64,000 bases of DNA from Actinomycetota bacterium (GCA_014360655.1 JACIXC010000006.1:102366-166365); one strand, 5' to 3'; positions 49,690 through 59,295 are shown, counted from the first letter of the stretch. Translations and numbers: made by a program. Notes: generated by a model from the sequence alone, not told the origin.

Positions 49690-50345
49690 GCGCCGGGGGA
49701 ACGCGAGCCGGCGGCAGGGAGGCATGGTACCGCCTGCGCTTCGCCTTCGCGCACCCGGTGGTGCGTTTCCACCAGTGGCAGCTGCGGCGTGGTGGCGTGC
49801 AGTGCGGCCCCTACGTCTGGATCTCCGCCCGGCCCGACGTGGCCCTGGCCGGCGAGTCCACCTGCAGCATAGGGAACGGGACCTTCATCCCCTCCACCGT
49901 GCAGATCCGGGGAAACGACCGCGGGCGCATCGTCATCGGCGAGCGCTGCTCCCTGGACACCCTGGCGCGCCTCTTCGCCGCCAACGACGCCACGCTGCTG
50001 CTGGAGGAGAACGTGGCCATCGGCCCCTACAACATCATCAACGCCTTCGACGACTGCACCATCCGCCGCAATTCCATGCTGGGCCCCTACGTGAACATCA
50101 ACTGCGCGGACCACGGCATGGAGCTCGGGGAGCCCATGCGTTTCCAGCAGGGGACCTACGGGCCCGTGGTCATCGAGGAGGACTGCTGGATAGGTTCCCA
50201 CGCCGTCATCCTCAAGGGGGTGACCATCGGGACGGGGGCGGTGGTGGCCGCCGGCGCGGTGGTAACCAAGGACGTCCCTCCCTTCGCCGTCGTGGCCGGG
50301 GTGCCCGCCAGGGTGATCGGGGACCGCCGGGAGAAGAAGGGATGA
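49686..50345 (+). CDS. Hexapeptide-repeat acyltransferase (LbH)
   Basis: This 219-residue left-handed beta-helix protein shows [51 protein letters not shown], a His/Asp pair in NCADHGMEL and [45 protein letters not shown], close to maltose/galactoside acetyltransferase-like enzymes. The acceptor is unknown. It starts at GTG 49686, overlapping the flavoprotein stop (GTGA). Confidence 0.88.
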   Translation: MSAGGTRAGGREAWYRLRFAFAHPVVRFHQWQLRRGGVQCGPYVWISARPDVALAGESTCSIGNGTFIPSTVQIRGNDRGRIVIGERCSLDTLARLFAANDATLLLEENVAIGPYNIINAFDDCTIRRNSMLGPYVNINCADHGMELGEPMRFQQGTYGPVVIEEDCWIGSHAVILKGVTIGTGAVVAAGAVVTKDVPPFAVVAGVPARVIGDRREKKG

Positions 50346-50384
50346 CCCGGGCCGGGAAACCGGTCCCTGGATATACCGGGTATT

Positions 50385-51866
50385 TCAATAATCCTTGGGG
50401 CGCATGTCCAGGACGCGGTAGGCCTTGAGGGCCACGACGGGGTCGTAGATCTCCTCCATGGGCACGAATTCCACCTTTGCCCGCATCTCCACCGCCGTGA
50501 TAAGCCTGCCCTGGATCTCCTGCTCCAGCCGCGCCTTGTCGCACCCCTCCTCCGGGGCGATCTTCACCACCAGCTCGTCCGGGGAGTAAGGGTCGGAGAG
50601 GTCCCGCTTGGTGAAGATGATCTGGTACTCCTTGACCCCCGGCGTGTTGGCCACCTTGTCGCGCAGGACCTCCGGGTTGATGAGGGTTCCCTTGAGGTTC
50701 ACCAGCTCCGAGGTGCGGGTGGCGTAGGTGCTGCCCACGGCGACGACTATCCTCTCCGTGTTGCGCCCGCAGTGGGGGCAGGTCTCGTGGGTCATGGCGC
50801 CCAGGTCCCCTATGACGTAGCGCAGGAGGACGGTGCCGCGCCTGTTGAGGTGGGTTATGCAGATCAAGCCCCGCTCCCCGTCCGGGAGCCTCCTCCCGGT
50901 CTCCCCGTCCACTATCTCGAAGAAGTAGAGGTCGGGGGCGGGGTTGTGGCAGCCGCTGAAGTCGGTGCATTCCGGCATGGCGCCCTGCATCTCGGTGAAG
51001 CCGTAGGAGTTGCTGATGAAGGGGTCCTCCGCGCCCATGTTCATGAGCCGCCGCCGCATGTCGTCTCGCATCCCCCTGGGGCAGGCCTCCCCCAGGGCTT
51101 GGATGTGCTTGGTGGCGGAGAAATCCCGGCCCTCCTCCTCCGCCTGCATGATGAGGCGGCGGATGAAGCTGGCGATGCCCAGCCAAACCTCGGCCCGGCC
51201 CTTCTCGATGAGGTCGATGGCGTAATCCAGGGAGCGGTGCACGGGGAATTCCGGGTAGGTCATGCCCGTGCACCCGTACATGGAAAGGGCCCCCAGGCCC
51301 ATCATGCCGATGTCCCGCGCGCGGAAGAACCCGATGTGGGGGACGGGCCCCAGGGGGAAGAGGTTTATGCCCCGCGCGTAGGGCGGGAAGCCCCCCAGCT
51401 TTATGCCGCGGAAGATCATCTGCCATATACCGTGCGCGTCGTGCACCGTGTTCCAGAACGGGGTGGGCACACCGGTGGTGGAGCCGGTGGTGTAGGTGAC
51501 GTCGAAGATCCAGTCGTAGAGGTTGGGGCTGGAGGGCTTGAGCTTGAAGGAATCGGGCTCGGCCATGTAGTCCTTCTTGTGCGTTAAGGGAAGTTTTTCC
51601 AGGTCATCCAGTGATTGGATATCACCCGGCTCGATGCCCATCTCCCGGAAGACCCGCTTGTAGTAATCGTGGCCGTCCCACACCCACTCCATCTGGCGCC
51701 GGAAAAGCCGGTCCCGCGCCTCGCGGATCTTCTCCGGGGGCCAGAAACAGGGATCGTCGTCGTCGCGGTAGAGCGGGATGCTCTCGAGGTAGCGGCGGGT
51801 GTTCTCCGGCGTCACCGGTACCTTTTCGCAGGTGCCGTCATCCCTGGGAATGTAAAGAACGCTCAT
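50385..51866 (-). CDS. Phenylacetate-CoA ligase-like adenylating enzyme (PaaK family)
   Basis: This 493-residue ANL-superfamily enzyme has the P-loop TYTTGSTTGVPTPFW, the GFTEMQGAMPE motif (A5-like), GERGLICITHLNRRGTVLLRYVIGDLG and CPHCGRNTERIV typical of PaaK. It would activate an aryl or other carboxylic acid to its CoA thioester. The N-terminus is longer than in PaaK by about 60 residues. ATG 51866 is chosen because AAGGAGGA lies 5 bases upstream. No degradation pathway surrounds it, so the substrate is unknown. Confidence 0.9.
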   Translation of the reverse strand: MSVLYIPRDDGTCEKVPVTPENTRRYLESIPLYRDDDDPCFWPPEKIREARDRLFRRQMEWVWDGHDYYKRVFREMGIEPGDIQSLDDLEKLPLTHKKDYMAEPDSFKLKPSSPNLYDWIFDVTYTTGSTTGVPTPFWNTVHDAHGIWQMIFRGIKLGGFPPYARGINLFPLGPVPHIGFFRARDIGMMGLGALSMYGCTGMTYPEFPVHRSLDYAIDLIEKGRAEVWLGIASFIRRLIMQAEEEGRDFSATKHIQALGEACPRGMRDDMRRRLMNMGAEDPFISNSYGFTEMQGAMPECTDFSGCHNPAPDLYFFEIVDGETGRRLPDGERGLICITHLNRRGTVLLRYVIGDLGAMTHETCPHCGRNTERIVVAVGSTYATRTSELVNLKGTLINPEVLRDKVANTPGVKEYQIIFTKRDLSDPYSPDELVVKIAPEEGCDKARLEQEIQGRLITAVEMRAKVEFVPMEEIYDPVVALKAYRVLDMRPKDY

Positions 51867-52064
51867 GCCATCCTCCTTCCATTTCCTTCCTCCCTCCCTG
51901 CTTGCTCCCGCATCCAGGAGGTAACACGGGGGAAGCGCATGGAAAGAGAAGCCCCTCATATGCGCAACACCTTTGCAGCCCCGCACCATCCTGGACGGTG
52001 CAATTTTAGACCGCGTGGCCGCGTGATCACAAGCCCGCGAAGGCACGCCGGCGAGGGCCCGGCG

Positions 52065-54242
52065 TCAGCGTGCCCCGGCTAGGGAGAGGACGAAGCCCTG
52101 GATGAGCCTCCCGGTGAGGCCTACGTGGCCGGCGTCGATCTTGTCGTAGCTGTCGCGCGGGGTGTGGTACCACGGGTCGTCCTTCACTTCCAGCCACACG
52201 GCGGGAAGGCCGGCCGTCTCGAAGGGCTCGTGGTCGGAGTAGCTCCCGCTCTTCAGGTAGGGGAGCCGGATCCCCGTACGGGCGGCATAGGAGAGGAGCG
52301 AGTTGCACAGGTCCATGGGCCCTATCCCCATGGTGCGGGCGTAGAGCTGGCTGCCCACGCCCACCATGTCCACGATCACCGCGCCGCGCAGGCGCGCCCT
52401 GCTCTCGGGAGAGAGGTTGGCGACGTAGTAGCGCGACCCGAAGTGGTGGAGGTCCGTGCCGTCCACCAGGCGCTCCTCGCCGCCGAATAGGACGAAGGTG
52501 ACCTGCAGGCCGGGGAGCCCACCTTCTTCCGCCAGGCAGCGGGCGAGCTCGAGCACCACCGCGGTCCCCGAGGCGTTGTCGTTGGCCCCCGGGCTGCCGG
52601 TCCCGCCCTTGGTGTCGTAATGGGCGCCGATGACCAGGATGGGGGTGGACGGGCCGGGAACGGCGGCCTCCAGGGTGGCCACGACGTTGCGGCTGACCGC
52701 GCCGTTGGGTAGCGGCACCTCCTGCACCGCGGGCTGGTAACCGTATCCCTGGAGGACGGAGGCGATGTACGCGGCGGCGGTTGCCTCTCCCGCCGTTCCC
52801 TCCACGCGGGGGCCTATCCCGATGCTCAGGTCCCGTATGTGCCGCATGGCGTTGGCGGCCTCGAAGCCGGCGCCGGGGAAGTAGAGGGGCCGCTCCGCGA
52901 CCACGGGCAGGGGCGACCTCACCTCGATGGAGACGTCCCGGCCCCGGGGTACCTCGCGGAAGACGTCGATGGTGAAGCGGGAACGCGCGGGTACGACGTA
53001 TTGCTTCGCGATCGTCTCGTCCCAGCCGAGGATGTAATCGACCTCCACCGGCGCCTGCACGTATCCGGGGTTGAGCAGGCAGAGGTACTCGTGGAAACCG
53101 GGGCGGGTTGTCCCCTCCGCCAGCAGCCAGCGCGTGCCCGCGGATTCCACGCCCAGGGAGACGTGGCCGCCCCGGCAGATGCCGCGGTAATCGAAGTACA
53201 TGGGGCGTTCGGCCAGGAAGGGGTCGGGCGCGCTCACGGCGAGGGAGACGTTGCGGCCGCTTCCCACCAGCGCGTTTATGCTGATGGTGTGGCGGCGGTG
53301 GGGTTCGAGGTGGAAACGGAAGGACCGCTCCTCGCCGCCCTCGAAAAGGCAGCTCACGGTGGCGTCGGTCCCGTCCGGGTCACCATCGCCGGGAAGGTAG
53401 AGGCTGAGCCATTCCTCGAACCCCGGCCCCGTGTAACCCTCGGCGAAGAGGAAATCCCGGCGCGGCTGCGCGAGCCCCCCGGCGGCATGCCCTCCCGGCC
53501 AGGCGTCGTGGTAGTTGAAGTACATCACCCTCTCGCAGCAGATGGGCCCTCCCGCCTCCACGCGCGTGGCGACGTCGTGGCCGCTTCCGGTCACCGCGTT
53601 GACCAGCACCGTGCGTCGTGCGCCGGGCGGAAGGGTCACCGGGCAGGTGACGACCCGCCCGTCCTCCAGTGCGAAGAAGAGCGATGCCGGGATTTCCGTC
53701 TCCCCCGGGTTGGCCAGGAGGACCCATTCCTCGAAACCCGGGCGCGTGCAGCCCTCGGCGAAGAACCAGGAAGCGCCGAGGTATTCCGTGCCGCCCCCCA
53801 CGGTGCACCCCGTCCACCTGCCGCGATAGCTGAAGTACATGGGGCGTTCGGCCACCACGGGCAGGCCGCAGTGCAGGTGCAGGGACACCTCCCGGCCCTC
53901 TCCCGCCACCTGGTTCACGTTCAGGGTGGTGCGGGAACGGGGCGCGAGGGAGAAGGAGACGGTGCGCGGCGGACCGTCGTTGTAGAGCACTTTCAGGTCC
54001 AGGGAGGACCAGGCCTCCTCCGGGTTGAAGACACAGAGCCATTCCTGGAACCCGGGGCCCGTGTAGCCTTCCGCGAAGTACCAGTCGGTGGCGGCGCCGG
54101 CGCGGGCCTCGCCGCAGAAGCCGTCCCCGGAGGCGGAGCAGGGCTGCGGGGGCAGCAGGAGCAGGCAGAGTTGAAGGCAGAGCACGAGGATGCTCGAGGC
54201 AACCGGCAGCAATTTCCAGTTACTGCCGCGGGCTCCCGTCAC
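52065..54242 (-). CDS. Secreted M28 zinc peptidase with four N-terminal repeats
   Basis: This 725-residue protein has a signal peptide (about 10-38), then four repeats of about 110 residues, each opening with W-F/Y-FAEG-T-PGF-EWL and containing a VAERPMYF strand. The M28 aminopeptidase domain (about 490-720) shows GAHYDTKG, PGANDNASGTAVVLELA, FVLFGGEE and SYSDHEPFE, holding the zinc ligands and catalytic Glu. It should act outside the cell. The repeats probably bind a surface or substrate. GTG 54242 overlaps the stop of the upstream hydrolase gene (GTGA), so the two are co-translated. Confidence 0.93.
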   Translation of the reverse strand: MTGARGSNWKLLPVASSILVLCLQLCLLLLPPQPCSASGDGFCGEARAGAATDWYFAEGYTGPGFQEWLCVFNPEEAWSSLDLKVLYNDGPPRTVSFSLAPRSRTTLNVNQVAGEGREVSLHLHCGLPVVAERPMYFSYRGRWTGCTVGGGTEYLGASWFFAEGCTRPGFEEWVLLANPGETEIPASLFFALEDGRVVTCPVTLPPGARRTVLVNAVTGSGHDVATRVEAGGPICCERVMYFNYHDAWPGGHAAGGLAQPRRDFLFAEGYTGPGFEEWLSLYLPGDGDPDGTDATVSCLFEGGEERSFRFHLEPHRRHTISINALVGSGRNVSLAVSAPDPFLAERPMYFDYRGICRGGHVSLGVESAGTRWLLAEGTTRPGFHEYLCLLNPGYVQAPVEVDYILGWDETIAKQYVVPARSRFTIDVFREVPRGRDVSIEVRSPLPVVAERPLYFPGAGFEAANAMRHIRDLSIGIGPRVEGTAGEATAAAYIASVLQGYGYQPAVQEVPLPNGAVSRNVVATLEAAVPGPSTPILVIGAHYDTKGGTGSPGANDNASGTAVVLELARCLAEEGGLPGLQVTFVLFGGEERLVDGTDLHHFGSRYYVANLSPESRARLRGAVIVDMVGVGSQLYARTMGIGPMDLCNSLLSYAARTGIRLPYLKSGSYSDHEPFETAGLPAVWLEVKDDPWYHTPRDSYDKIDAGHVGLTGRLIQGFVLSLAGAR

Positions 54243-55879
54243 GCCTTCGCCTCCCGCAGGGGCAGCTCAAGGCTGCTTATCCCGTCCCCGAAGCATACGC
54301 GCACCCCTCCGCCGAATACGGGCAGGGCAAAGGCGAGGTTGCTCCCGCTGAGGGTGAGGCGGAAGCGATGGCCCTGCCGCAGCAGGTAGTCCACGGCCAC
54401 CATCTCCAGCGTGACGGAGACCTCCCTTTCGGGCGCGGCGCCCTCCAGGGTGCAGGTCCCGTAGGTGATGAGGACGGGCAGGCCTCCGTCCGGAGGCACG
54501 TCATACAGGAAGGCGTTCACCTGCGCCCTCTCCCGCAGGGGCTTCACCGCGAGGGACAGCCTCGGGACGCCCAGCAGCTCGAAGTCCTTCCTGGTGGGGG
54601 AGGTGGAGAAGGAGAAAAAGCCGTCACCCGCCTCCCTGCGTGGGCCGGGGAAGCGCAGCTTGAAGGCCTGGGGACGCAGGATGGAGGGCCCGGAGTTGAC
54701 GGGGTTGAGCAGCCTGGTGCGCAGGACCACCTCCTCGCGCCTGCCACGGGGCTGGGAGGTGAGCTTCAATTCCCCGCCGTCCCTCCCCAGGTGAAGGACA
54801 TGGTTTTCGACGCCGGGTGGAGGCCAGGAGGGCTCGCTTTCCATGACGCCCTTCCAGGGCCGGTAGAGGCGAACCGGCGGCTCCGCGAGCACCCCGTTGT
54901 CCTCGCCCTTGAGCCAGTAGTCGAACCAGCGCCTGGTGAGCTCCCATATATCCTTCCCCGCCCAGCGGGGACCGACGCCGGGGTCGATGGCGTGTATCCC
55001 GTTGGATATGTAGAGCATCTTGGGGGCGTCAAGACGCCGGTAGAATTCCAGTATCTGGTTGGGCTCGAAGAGGTCGTCGTTCCAGGAGCAGCAGATGAGC
55101 ATGGGCTTGCGGTATTCCTCGACCCGGTGCAGGCAGGAGCGGCGGCGCATGTCCTCCCGGTAGGCCTCGCGGTCGCCGCGCCCCGTCAGGAGGTACAGGG
55201 TCCAGCGGTAGAGGGGGTTGCGCGGGTTGAGCCTGGTGGCCCAGGTGGCGGTGGTCACGAGAAAGGTGCCCCAGAACATCTTGAGGGAACCCTGCGGGGC
55301 GAGGCTCCTGTCCAGGTCCGTCCAGCCCGCCATGGGGACCACCGTGCGCACGCGCGGGTCCCTCTCGGCGATGAGGAAGGAATGGCCGCCGCCGTAGGAG
55401 ATCCCGGTGACGCCCAGCGCCCCTTCCAGCAGCGGAAGGCCGCTCTCCCTCGTGAGCCAGTCGATGGCGTCCTCGAGGTCGTTGATCTCGTGGTCCGGGT
55501 CGGCGCAGAGAACTTCTCCGCCCGACGATCCCCACCCCCGGCAGTCGTATGCCAGCACCACGTATCCGGACGAGGCGAAATGGGGCGCGTAGAGGTGGCA
55601 CTGCCAGCGCGAAAGCACCCAGGAATGCACCATGATCAGGGCAGGGAAGGGGCCTGTGCCGTGGGGCACGTAGAGGGCCGCGGAAAGCCTGGTGCCGTCC
55701 CTCGCGACGAGCTTGAACTGCTCCATGCGATAGCCCCTGCGCTCGCCCCGCACGCGTGCCTGCCATGCCGCGAGGCGGGGCAGTAAAGGCAGGGAAGAAA
55801 TGCAGGCGACCTGCAGGAACCTCCTGGCGGAGTCGAGGCGTCCCTTCTTCCCGGCCTTGCCGCTCTTCTTACCGGACAT
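54239..55879 (-). CDS. CocE/NonD-family alpha/beta hydrolase
   Basis: This 546-residue enzyme has a short hydrophobic N-terminal segment (FLQVACISSLPLLPRLAAW), then a X-Pro-dipeptidyl peptidase-like alpha/beta hydrolase: ALIMVHSWVLSRWQ, YDCRGWGSSGGEV, GVTGISYGGG with nucleophile Ser and HAIDPGVGP near the His. The C-terminal jelly-roll-like half (about 385-540) is typical of CocE/NonD. It hydrolyses esters or N-terminal X-Pro bonds. ATG 55879 has GGGGGG upstream and is preferred. Translational overlap with the M28 gene suggests a common peptide-processing job. Confidence 0.88.
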   Translation of the reverse strand: MSGKKSGKAGKKGRLDSARRFLQVACISSLPLLPRLAAWQARVRGERRGYRMEQFKLVARDGTRLSAALYVPHGTGPFPALIMVHSWVLSRWQCHLYAPHFASSGYVVLAYDCRGWGSSGGEVLCADPDHEINDLEDAIDWLTRESGLPLLEGALGVTGISYGGGHSFLIAERDPRVRTVVPMAGWTDLDRSLAPQGSLKMFWGTFLVTTATWATRLNPRNPLYRWTLYLLTGRGDREAYREDMRRRSCLHRVEEYRKPMLICCSWNDDLFEPNQILEFYRRLDAPKMLYISNGIHAIDPGVGPRWAGKDIWELTRRWFDYWLKGEDNGVLAEPPVRLYRPWKGVMESEPSWPPPGVENHVLHLGRDGGELKLTSQPRGRREEVVLRTRLLNPVNSGPSILRPQAFKLRFPGPRREAGDGFFSFSTSPTRKDFELLGVPRLSLAVKPLRERAQVNAFLYDVPPDGGLPVLITYGTCTLEGAAPEREVSVTLEMVAVDYLLRQGHRFRLTLSGSNLAFALPVFGGGVRVCFGDGISSLELPLREAKA

Positions 55880-56332
55880 GCGCTTAACCCCCCCCATCGT
55901 GCACCGTGAACCTACTTTTTCCGCTCCATGATACCAGAAACGGAAGCGGCTCGTTACACCTGTGCGTGCCCCCTCTTTGCGGGCACGGCGGGGCGCCTGT
56001 CGCCCGGCCGCATTTTCCCGCATCGCCGTGAGCGCGCTCCCCGAAGACGGTTGGTGCTATTATCTAAATGGTATGGGGCCGATGGGCGTTTTGGTTTGGG
56101 TCAGGAAGATGTCGCGGGAAAGGGAAGGAAGCGGGGATGCCGGAACAGCTCTCTTTCTTCCGTTTCAAGGCCTTACCGGTAACGAGTGCCGACCTGCCCG
56201 CAGGCTGCGGCCAAGCGCCTGCGCGTTGCGGGCACTGCGACTATCCGGTAACGAGGACCGACCCACCCGCAGGTTGCGACGGGATGGCCTGGAGGCTGCC
56301 TCCGCCACCCCGGGAATACGCGATAGCCATGT
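55880..56332. other. Intergenic stretch with diverged direct repeats, no supported gene
   Basis: A 34-base unit beginning CCGGTAACGAG and ending CCCGCAGGNTGCG occurs at 56176 and 56245 (about 29 of 34 bases matching, period 69). Two open frames exist on the plus strand but their products are Arg/Pro-rich and unlike proteins. Confidence 0.5.
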
Positions 56333-56662
56333 TCAGGGGGCACGGCAGCTTCGCCGTGGCACGGGTGCGGCAAGGGGTCTTTCGGTGGACATCCAGCCTG
56401 GAGGCATCGTGCAAAGCCCTCTTTCCGCTGCGCCCGCCCTCTCCCCGGGAGAGTCAAGGGGGTGAGGGAAGGCGGTGAGCGGTAACCCGGCCTCGGCGGC
56501 GTCCCTTTCTTCCCGTCCGACCAGGGAAAGGACGAGGAGAAGTGCGAAGGCTGCCATGCACAATAAGGCCATCACCAGGCCCAGCGCCCCCGCGCTCTCG
56601 CTGGCGCTCGCCAGGAGCAAACCGGCCACCAGCAACGTCGTGCGCGTTCCTTTCATCTTCAT
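56333..56662 (-). CDS. Small membrane protein of unknown function
   Basis: This 109-residue frame starts MKMKGTRTTLLVAGLLLASA with a second hydrophobic helix ALGLVMALLCMAAFALLLVLSLVG, then a hydrophilic tail. Two ATGs (56665 and 56662) follow AGGAG at good spacing. It is divergent from the WYL genes. It is not recognised. The same frame continues far upstream, but that part is antisense to the PafB-like gene and is a shadow. Confidence 0.55.
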   Translation of the reverse strand: MKMKGTRTTLLVAGLLLASASESAGALGLVMALLCMAAFALLLVLSLVGREERDAAEAGLPLTAFPHPLDSPGERAGAAERGLCTMPPGWMSTERPLAAPVPRRSCRAP

Positions 56663-56812
56663 CATCCGCTCCTCGTGCGTCCCTACGGTGTCCTCTCGTA
56701 CATCCGTTCCTGCCGCCACCCGTTGCATGCTATCACCCGCCAGTGACAGCGCGCGGCGCGCGCGGTCGGGCCGGCCGGGTCGCGGGGAGATCCGCCGCGG
56801 GAGGGATGGAAG

Positions 56813-57826
56813 GTGAACAAGGCGGAGAGGCTGATAGACCTCATCGCCATGCTGCTCGAGGCCAGGCGCCCCGTCACCCTGGAGCGCATAAGGAACAGCA
56901 TCCCCGGCTACCAGCAGGCGAGCGTCGCCTCCTTCAAGCGCATGTTCGAGAGGGACAAGAGCGAGCTGCGCGAGATGGGAGTGCCCATCCGCGTGGAACC
57001 CGTGGACCCCTTCGGCGAGGAGATGGGATACCGCATAGCGAAGGAGGAGTATTACCTTCCCGAGATCGATTTCACCCCGGAGGAGAAGGTGGCCCTCCTC
57101 CTGGTGAACCGGCTCGCCTCGGGGGGCATGATCCCCCTTTCGCGGGAGGCCGGCTCCGCTCTTCTCAAGCTGAGCCCCGACCTCGGCGACGTCGGGAGAA
57201 CGGACAGGACGGGATACGCCCCCCTGCGCTTCGTGCATCCTGCGGAGTCCCTCGAGGCCCTTACCAAATTGTGGGAGGCCTCGGTCAAGCGCCGCACGGT
57301 GCGTTTCACCTATCGCTCCCTGGGATCTTCCCGCTCCCAGGAGAGGAGCATCGATCCCTACGGGCTCTATTTCGACCGGGGAGCCTGGTACGTCGTCGGC
57401 TACTGCCACCTGCGGGGCGAGGTCCGCTCCTTCCGGGTTTCCCGCATCGAGTCGGAGGTGGAGACGACCACCGCTGCGGATGGGGGTCCGGACTTCGAGC
57501 GCCCGAAGGATTTCCGCCTGCGGGAGCATGCCCGCATCCTTCCCTGGGAGTTCGAGGAGGGCACGCAGTACCGCGCCGAGGTGCGCTTCTCGCCGCGCAT
57601 CGCCTGGCTGGTGGAAAGGGACCTCGGGGACATCTACCCTTTCCGTTCCCTCAAGGGGGGAGGCGGGAAGCTGCGGGTCACGGTGCGCAACGAGGAGGCC
57701 TTCTGTAACTGGGTCCTCTCCTTCGCCGAGGATGCCGAGGTCCTCTCGCCGCCGGAACTGCGTCGCAAGGTGAAGGAACGCCTCCTGGAGATCATGAGCA
57801 CGGTGGGAGGTGAAGAGGGTGGCTGA
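56813..57826 (+). CDS. WYL-domain transcriptional regulator, PafB-like
   Basis: This 337-residue protein has an N-terminal winged helix-type region (NKAERLIDLIAMLLEARRPVTLERIRNSIPGY) and a WYL domain (about 145-225): RTVRFTYRSLGSSRSQERSIDPYGLYFDRGAWYVVGYCHLRGEVRSFRVSRI. Paired WYL genes in actinobacteria (PafB, PafC) form a heterodimer that drives a DNA-damage response independent of LexA; this is the closest known parallel. GTG 56813 follows GGAGGGATGG. The next WYL gene overlaps its end by 8 bases. Confidence 0.88.
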   Translation: MNKAERLIDLIAMLLEARRPVTLERIRNSIPGYQQASVASFKRMFERDKSELREMGVPIRVEPVDPFGEEMGYRIAKEEYYLPEIDFTPEEKVALLLVNRLASGGMIPLSREAGSALLKLSPDLGDVGRTDRTGYAPLRFVHPAESLEALTKLWEASVKRRTVRFTYRSLGSSRSQERSIDPYGLYFDRGAWYVVGYCHLRGEVRSFRVSRIESEVETTTAADGGPDFERPKDFRLREHARILPWEFEEGTQYRAEVRFSPRIAWLVERDLGDIYPFRSLKGGGGKLRVTVRNEEAFCNWVLSFAEDAEVLSPPELRRKVKERLLEIMSTVGGEEGG

Positions 57827-58796
57827 TGCGGCGAGGTTGCGGCGCCTGCTCTCCCTCATCCCCTACGTGCTCAAGCACCAGGGGGCGACCTTCGACGAGC
57901 TCTGCGAGGTCTTCGGGGTAAGCCGCGCGCAGCTCGTCGACGACCTCAACCTCATCTTCCTCTGCGGCCAGCCGGACTACAGCCCCGCCGACCTCATCGA
58001 CGTGGTCATCGACGGGGACCGGGTCTACATCGGCATGGCGGACTATTTCTCCCGCCCCCTGCGCTTCACGCCGGCGGAACTCTCCGGGCTCTACCTGGCC
58101 TGCAGCGCCCTGGCCAGGCTGGCGGGAGCGCCGGCTTCCCCGGGACTCAGCTCGGTGATGGAGAAGATCCGGGTTGCCCTGGGCATGGAGGAGCTGTCCC
58201 CCGAGGAGGTCGAGCAGAGCCTGGAGCTTGCCTCCCACGCCGCGGAAGGGGAGATACTCTCAAGCCTCGCGCGGGCATGCGAGGAGAGCCTGGTCGTGGA
58301 CATGGAATATTATTCCTACGGCAGGGACGAGCTCACGCGCCGCAGGGTGAGCCCGCTTTCCCTCGAGTTCGGCATGGGCCACTGGTACCTGCGCGCCTGG
58401 GACGAACCCAGCGGCGAGGCCAGGGTCTTCCGCGTGGACCGCATCAAGGAGCTCACCTTCAGCGGCGAGACGTTCCGGCCCCCGGAGAAGGAGGAGGAGT
58501 CCGGGGGGCCGTACGGTGCGGTAAAGGAGGGAGGTATCACCGTGCGCCTGCGCTTCGCGCCGGCCCTCGCCGGCTGGGCGCGCGAGCAGCCCATCTTCGA
58601 TGGGGTCGAGGAGGAGGGCCCGTTTCTCGTGTGCTCCCTGAAGACGGACAAGCTCTCGTGGCTGGAGAGGGAGCTCCTGAGCTGGGGTCCCGGGGTGGAG
58701 GTGCTCGAGCCGCGGGAGTTGCGGGAGGGCCTCCGCCGCAGGGTGGAGAGGATACTCTCGCTCTACACCGGGAAGGACGGGAAGGGCGGCGCGTAG
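57819..58796 (+). CDS. WYL-domain transcriptional regulator, PafC-like
   Basis: This 325-residue protein has an N-terminal DNA-binding region (ADAARLRRLLSLIPYVLKHQGATFDELCEVFGVSRAQLVDDLNLIFLCG) and a WYL domain (about 155-230): LVVDMEYYSYGRDELTRRRVSPLSLEFGMGHWYLRAWDEPSGEARVFRVDRIKEL. The arrangement after the first WYL gene is that of pafBC. GTG 57819 is chosen because GGGAGGT lies about 8 bases upstream; GTG 57810 overlaps that site. No pup-proteasome genes are nearby, which is common for PafBC outside mycobacteria. Confidence 0.88.
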   Translation: MADAARLRRLLSLIPYVLKHQGATFDELCEVFGVSRAQLVDDLNLIFLCGQPDYSPADLIDVVIDGDRVYIGMADYFSRPLRFTPAELSGLYLACSALARLAGAPASPGLSSVMEKIRVALGMEELSPEEVEQSLELASHAAEGEILSSLARACEESLVVDMEYYSYGRDELTRRRVSPLSLEFGMGHWYLRAWDEPSGEARVFRVDRIKELTFSGETFRPPEKEEESGGPYGAVKEGGITVRLRFAPALAGWAREQPIFDGVEEEGPFLVCSLKTDKLSWLERELLSWGPGVEVLEPRELREGLRRRVERILSLYTGKDGKGGA

Positions 58797-58875
58797 GAGA
58801 ACAACGCGAGTTCGCAGGCGTGTCCGCTGAACGTTGAGCAAGGACTTCGTGCGCGGGATACCCGACCCCGGGTCG

Positions 58876-59148
58876 TCAGCGCGGTTGACGTGAGAGGTAG
58901 GCTTGCCGGAAACGGTCGAGGCTCATGCTGTCCAGGTCGTTCTTTATCTCCCTCTGGCGCCGGCGCGCCTTGTCCAGCTCCTTGAACCTCTCCCCGTAGA
59001 CCAGCCGTTGCGTGCGGAAATCCCAGACCTCGACGAGGAAGCCGTCTCCGTAAGAGGCGTCTATGAAGCCCTTGCTGATGCGCACCTTGAAGGATTTGCT
59101 GGCGGCCTCACCGCCGTTCCCTCGCTGCAGAGATTCGCGCCTGTGCAA
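58876..59148 (-). CDS. Small charged protein of unknown function
   Basis: This 90-residue frame has a strand-rich core (SFKVRISKGFIDASYGDGFLVEVWDFRTQRLVYGERF) and an Arg/Lys-rich helix (KELDKARRRQREIKNDLDSMSLDRFRQAYLSRQ). The only start available is TTG 59148 with a poor site (CGGAAG). It is convergent with the WYL genes. The protein-like composition suggests a real gene. Not recognised. Confidence 0.5.
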   Translation of the reverse strand: MHRRESLQRGNGGEAASKSFKVRISKGFIDASYGDGFLVEVWDFRTQRLVYGERFKELDKARRRQREIKNDLDSMSLDRFRQAYLSRQPR

Positions 59149-59295
59149 CTTCCGTCCTTCCCCCGTGTCTTCAGGGCCACAGGTGATATTTTAACACCGG
59201 ACGCAAGAACCGATGAACATTATTATATAAATTGTATGCCAACGTTGGGAGCCCATGGCCTCCGCCCGCGGCGTGGACCCCGCGAACCCATCGTT

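Noticed and set aside
56068..56478. Plus-strand frame of 136 codons in the intergenic gap
   Set aside because: Arg/Pro-rich product, weak start, contains the diverged direct repeats; not protein-like.
56333..57859. Long minus-strand frame of about 500 codons
   Set aside because: The upstream two thirds are antisense to the PafB-like gene. Only the last 109 codons, with their own ribosome site, are kept as a gene.
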